Positions 59,607-64,000 of a stretch of DNA of 64,000 bases are shown here, piece after piece. Source of the DNA: Ignelater luminosus. Lineage: Eukaryota > Arthropoda > Insecta > Coleoptera > Elateridae. The notes beneath the pieces were generated by a model, which saw only the letters and a list, made by a program, of their open reading frames with translations, was not told the DNA's origin and searched no databases. Made by a program: the position numbers and the translations under genes. Location of the stretch: the NCBI GenBank assembly GCA_011009095.1, contig VTPC01000641.1:1-64000 (forward strand), read 5' to 3'. Position 1 is the first letter of the stretch. Every line of letters begins with the position of its first letter.

Positions 59607-62600
59607 CTATGCAAACACTGTTAATATAGAAATACGAATTCGGTTGAGCAAGGCATGGGTTTAAGTCCTGGACTAGAAGAAATAGAAATATACTATTTGA
59701 AAGTTTCTTCTCTGTATTGCAATTAAAAATTAAATAACAAAGACTTTCCAATGTACGTATTAACCTTCTGCCGCTATTGAGATGAAGACAAACGACAATA
59801 CATGAACCTGCAATCAATAGCAGCAAAACAAAGAAAAATAACCCTGATGAGTATGCTCACTCTGATAATGAATTATCAATATTAAAATAAACTTGGTTTT
59901 TTTTTAAATTAAATTTTAACTTTTGATGAAGAAGAAAATGGCCCAAGTTCGTAAGTTTTCAAACGTTCAAATTTAGAATCAATAAAATACTTGTTATTCA
60001 AGATATGTTTAAACCTGCTACAGTTAAAAAATTATTGCAAAATGAAGTTTTATTAAAAAGATATTCAAAGGACAACTTTTACTTTGAAAATGCTGAGAAG
60101 TCAGTCGTTAGGACTTGAGTCCCTTTTTCAGATATTCAATTACTGGTCATCCGTTGACCAACAAATTGAATATAAATAAAGGTTATCAAGCCCCAGATTC
60201 CAATTTAATAGTGAATATCTGAAATAAAAAAGAGATAAACATCAATCAATCACAACAGAAAATATTCATATTCCTACGCGGTTACATTACAGTATGATCA
60301 TAAAAAAATTTATGATGATGGGTTTAGTTTTGCAAAAATGACATTCACTAAGGTCCAGTCGTTGCATTAAGCATATTTAATGCAATGATTAAGTTAATCA
60401 CGCTAGATCCGTTAGGCATGGGATTAACTTGGGTACTGTATTAAATATTCTTTATGTAAATTGGCCTATTTATCACAAGTTTTAATTTATGAGATTATTC
60501 TGTGTTGTGAGGTACTAAATGGTTGTTTTGAAAAACCTAAAGCCATAAGAAATAAGTAAATACTATTTTATTATTAAAGCTTTGGAGTTTGCTGAGATTA
60601 TTAATTTAATAGATGTTGGAATGAAAAATAAAAAACAGTGTAGTACAAGCTTGGTCTGGTTAGTAACCAGGAGTTGAAGAACATTTAAAATTAAACCAAC
60701 TTCATTACATTTTCCCTTGGCATTCAGTGCCAAAAAACTACTAAACATAATAAAGCAAACTTCTTTGTTGTAAGTACCTGTTGGAACGTTTGGAGCATTT
60801 AGAAAATCAGGAACAGCTGGAGACTTAATGGAACGAACTCCTAACAAGTACCATCAATTTTACTGAGAAGTAAAGAGTTAATTAGAAGAATATCTTTTTA
60901 GATGCAGTTTTTTACGTGCTCCCTTCCATGGATGTTTTACTTTCAGTCTCTTACAAGAGACATTCAAATTGCTGATAACTTTGTAGGTACCACTAAAATT
61001 ATTTTTCTATTTCTTTAAAGTTCAATACTTCAGGAACAACCAAGTTATGAGTACCATTATTAATAGGTTCATATAACCTGCAATTCATATGAAGCTCCCT
61101 AGTAGAAACAAAAGTATAAATCTAAGAAGTCTTGCATGATTCCTACAAATATCTTTAAGATCTTTTCCAGAAGATCATACACATAATTTAATGTTAATTA
61201 TGCAGCACAAGGTTCCAAAGAACACGTTACTACTTAAACCATACAAATACAGGTGATGTAGTCCCAATTACACAAGGATACTCTCACTGCAAACAAATAT
61301 ACTAACTATATTTAAGATTTAATCTTGCCTTTTGGCATGTCAAAAAAATCTTGTGTGAGTATAAGAATATTAAACCCCGTACTAGCAAAATCTAGTGCTT
61401 TACATTAACGCTAATATCCAAGGTGTTGTACACTAATACAAGAAATTTTATTGCTGCCTTAGACTAGTAAGCAGGCTATTTTCAATCCAAAAACGTCTTC
61501 TGTATATTGATGGAATTAAAACTAAACAATACGAGTCAGGACATTTCATACCAAACAAGTCCCTTCCAACTACAAGGTCCATGTCAAATATTATATCGTC
61601 ACCATACATAATGTTATATCAGCTGAGGAGTAGTAGAAAAAGGAATTTCTGCGTTTAGTGAGCAAGGTACAAGAGGAAGGGTCAAAATATTAAAGAAATA
61701 TCAGAAGCTCAACGTCGACTTTTTCCTTGAGTTACAAGATCTGAAAAAGCAAATAAAGATGTCAACGGAGAGGTTGGGCTATAGTAAATAATAGTTTCGA
61801 GATTTATATAGGACGAAAGCAACAAACTGAAGACAGAAAGCATAGAGTTGAAACTGTTGAGCATTAAAATTTTGCAAACTCAATAATTTGGATACAAAGT
61901 AAAATTTTTCAGATGTGTTTTAGGCCTTGAATTTCATTCAAATGACTTGATTTCTTTTTGAATTTCCTAAGTTTATTACCTGTACGTTTTCTGTGTGATT
62001 GCCTCTTTTATAAAACAGTCGCTCAAGAATCTAGTGTACACGTCTATCGGAAAGAATTTAGTTCACATCCTTTTTGGAGAATGGAAACAATCGAGTTGAA
62101 GCATTCTCCGACAAAGTGCCTTATCTTTTGTCCAGGGGTGCTCTACAAGGATAGACAGATATAAAACTGGACACCAAGACGTGATGATGGTGTTCATACT
62201 ACAAAACTAATTAAAGTTCGATCTTACCGGTACGCGTTACAAGATCTGAAAGAAAATCAGGGAGAGGCAATTCCCAAAGGTATATCTATCTTGCACGGTG
62301 CAGAAGCAATCATAATACTCAGGCTCTAGAACCCATTTTGCATGGCACTTGAAAGCTAGTATCTTATAGTTACTTCCTCTTTAAGAGTCCAGCTGCTGTC
62401 GTAGATGTCAGTACGGTCTCCATCCGAGTTACTTGAATGTCCTTGGGTTTTAGAAAAGAAAAGATGCCCTTTCAAGATTACTTGTCTACAAATAAAACTA
62501 AAACTAAAAGTGTCTTCGTATGTGCAAGTCATGATAGCAAAACTTTGTGACTGAAACACTGTTTCATACTTGCCAAAGAAGAATAAGAGTTGTACTCATG

Positions 62601-64000
62601 GTTTGAGTCTACTATAGACTTCTGCCCCCCAGTGCCTTCCCTAGATTTAGATCCGGCCGAAAACCAGAAACAAACCGAATTATTTAATGCCTATTATGCC
62701 CACGAACTCAGACTTTTTTGATGTAAATGTTTGCCTTAAGTTTGAGAAACTGTGCTCTAGATAGTGGTAACATATAATCTTTGATAAGTACTATAGTGAT
62801 GATCAACTGTTCTTTTTGGAAGGTTTCTGAGAATTTAAGAAAAACTAAAACCATGTAAGTAAAAATAGTTTCAAATTCATCGGAAACAAAAAGATATAAT
62901 TCTTTTGTTTGACATACTGTATAATAGCTTTTTGTGTGATGATTTGATTCTTTTATTAAAGATACCTTACAAGTTAAGAACGTTAACTTAATTTATGACT
63001 GATTGGCTTCCTCTTCCTAAGAACTTGGAAACAACTACGAAGTTGTAAGATAGTTAAAATAACTTTAACCTCCGATAAATCGTAAGAAAACATACAAATG
63101 TAATGGAATAGAATAGATAAAGTAAATCATTTTTTTTCTGTTTAAAGCTTCAAAACGTGACATAGCGGCAAGTTCCTGTGTTCTCGAGTAATTTTGTTTT
63201 ATTTACAAACAAAACAAAAATAGAACAAAGTTGTGGTAAAAAACAATATTTTTCTTAATCAATTCCACCTGTGTTTATTTAAAATATTTCTAATACAAGT
63301 TTGAAACCTGATTAATAATAGATAATCAGTTAAATAAGTAAGTTTTCTTATATACGCAATTGATTTATCGATGGGCAATTAATTGATTAAGCTTTTTAAT
63401 AAATAAATTAATCTTCAATTGAACTACGTTATCAAAAACGATGCCTTATAGAATAAACACGTACGTAAAATGGAACAAGTAAAAGAGTAACAAAACATTT
63501 GCGTAATACATACAAAAATCTCTTACGTTTTCCCCTTTGAAATTCGGTTTGTTGTGACATTATTCGGGATTTGAAACTTTGTTGACATTCTAAATCTGTT
63601 TCATGCTCCCAATAAAACCGCCCCAACTCTTTAACGAAAATTCTATCGTAAATGAGTATAACGTAATGAACTGCTAACTACTGCAGTAATAATAAATTTT
63701 GCTCTTAATGTTTCTCAGTTTTATTATTTCAATACATTATTCCTTTCAGTACTTACAAAATTGTTTTTGTATAAATAGCTTTTGTAAATATTGAACTACG
63801 ATTATGATTGATGAGTCTAAACGCTATTATCTGGAATAAAATAAAAAAAAGAAACACAGATATAATGGTATCGATCAAACCATTTAAAACCTGACGTTAA
63901 AACATTACTGAAAGAATGTCAAGAAAACTTCTACTTTTTATTTTAATAAAAAAATATTTTTGCTGCGAGACGAAGAAATGAAGTTAATAATTACAACACC
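59607..64000. other. Non-coding stretch to the window end
   Basis: Short frames (59,494-59,826 minus; 60,563-60,847 minus; 61,958-62,164 plus; 62,356-62,559 minus; 63,432-63,626 minus) resemble no family with confidence. The word gttacaagatctgaaa appears twice on the plus strand (about 61,724 and 62,239), suggesting a distant duplication. A hairpin ttgcattaa / ttaatgcaa lies at 60,373-60,395. The 60.5-62.6 kb part has coding-like scraps on both strands that I cannot place in a family. Confidence 0.4.

Noticed and set aside
60563-62559. Possible protease- or capsid-type retroelement scraps on the minus strand
   Set aside because: Individual words are suggestive but no ordered set of domains can be read, so no element is named.
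1-64000. CRISPR arrays, bacterial operons, riboswitches, rRNA genes
   Set aside because: No regular repeat-spacer pattern, no ribosome-binding sites or rRNA signatures; all evidence points to animal nuclear DNA.

Overview
The window looks like intergenic or long-intron DNA from an AT-rich invertebrate genome, most likely an insect. The reasons are the base composition, the density of Tc1/mariner-type elements, and the presence of Jockey-like and RTE-like LINEs, a BEL/Pao retroelement fossil and tRNA-derived SINE-like heads. I found no host gene that I can name. Apart from one intact transposase, the open frames are short and mostly unremarkable for this composition.

Layout. 0-5 kb is AT-rich non-coding DNA with a GC-rich GCCCGA-type repeat patch at 4.02-4.43 kb. 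At 5.05-5.96 kb lies a LINE copy with most of its middle deleted. At 6.64-8.29 kb there is a decayed DNA-transposon-like unit with degenerate inverted ends and a transposase-like protein on the minus strand. At 12.72-13.56 kb there is a foldback element with arms of about 300 bp, followed without a gap by an old, diverged tandem array (unit about 150 bp) to 15.93 kb. At 20.9-21.3 kb are traces of a LINE RNase H domain. At 21.98-23.57 kb is a BEL/Pao pol fossil (minus strand), with a LINE 3' end abutting it to 23.83 kb. At 27.5-28.8 kb is a decayed Jockey-like LINE.

The 32.5-37.6 kb stretch is the densest. It holds a decayed Tc1-like element (32.56-33.65 kb, minus), a tRNA-like sequence between perfect inverted arms (34.36-34.48 kb), and a complete, uninterrupted mariner-family transposon with perfect 31-bp ends and a TA target duplication (34,981-36,285). 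It ends with a tRNA-derived SINE (minus). Then come a GC-rich unassigned patch (39.78-40.09 kb), a 140-bp MITE (44.15-44.29 kb), a long RTE-like LINE fragment (47.64-49.68 kb) and a 259-bp palindromic MITE (49.76-50.02 kb). The last part has a SINE-like head and a small foldback element near 57.4-57.8 kb and a decayed DD34D mariner (58.52-59.60 kb, minus).

The only intact gene is the 361-codon transposase. Its catalytic residues read as D159, D252 and D294, giving a 41-residue spacing between the last two, which is the DD41D pattern and not the usual DD34D or DD34E. Because its ends, target duplication, start, stop and polyadenylation signal are all undamaged, it is the youngest recognisable insertion here and could be, or recently have been, active. 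The other elements share the TA target preference and may depend on transposases encoded elsewhere.
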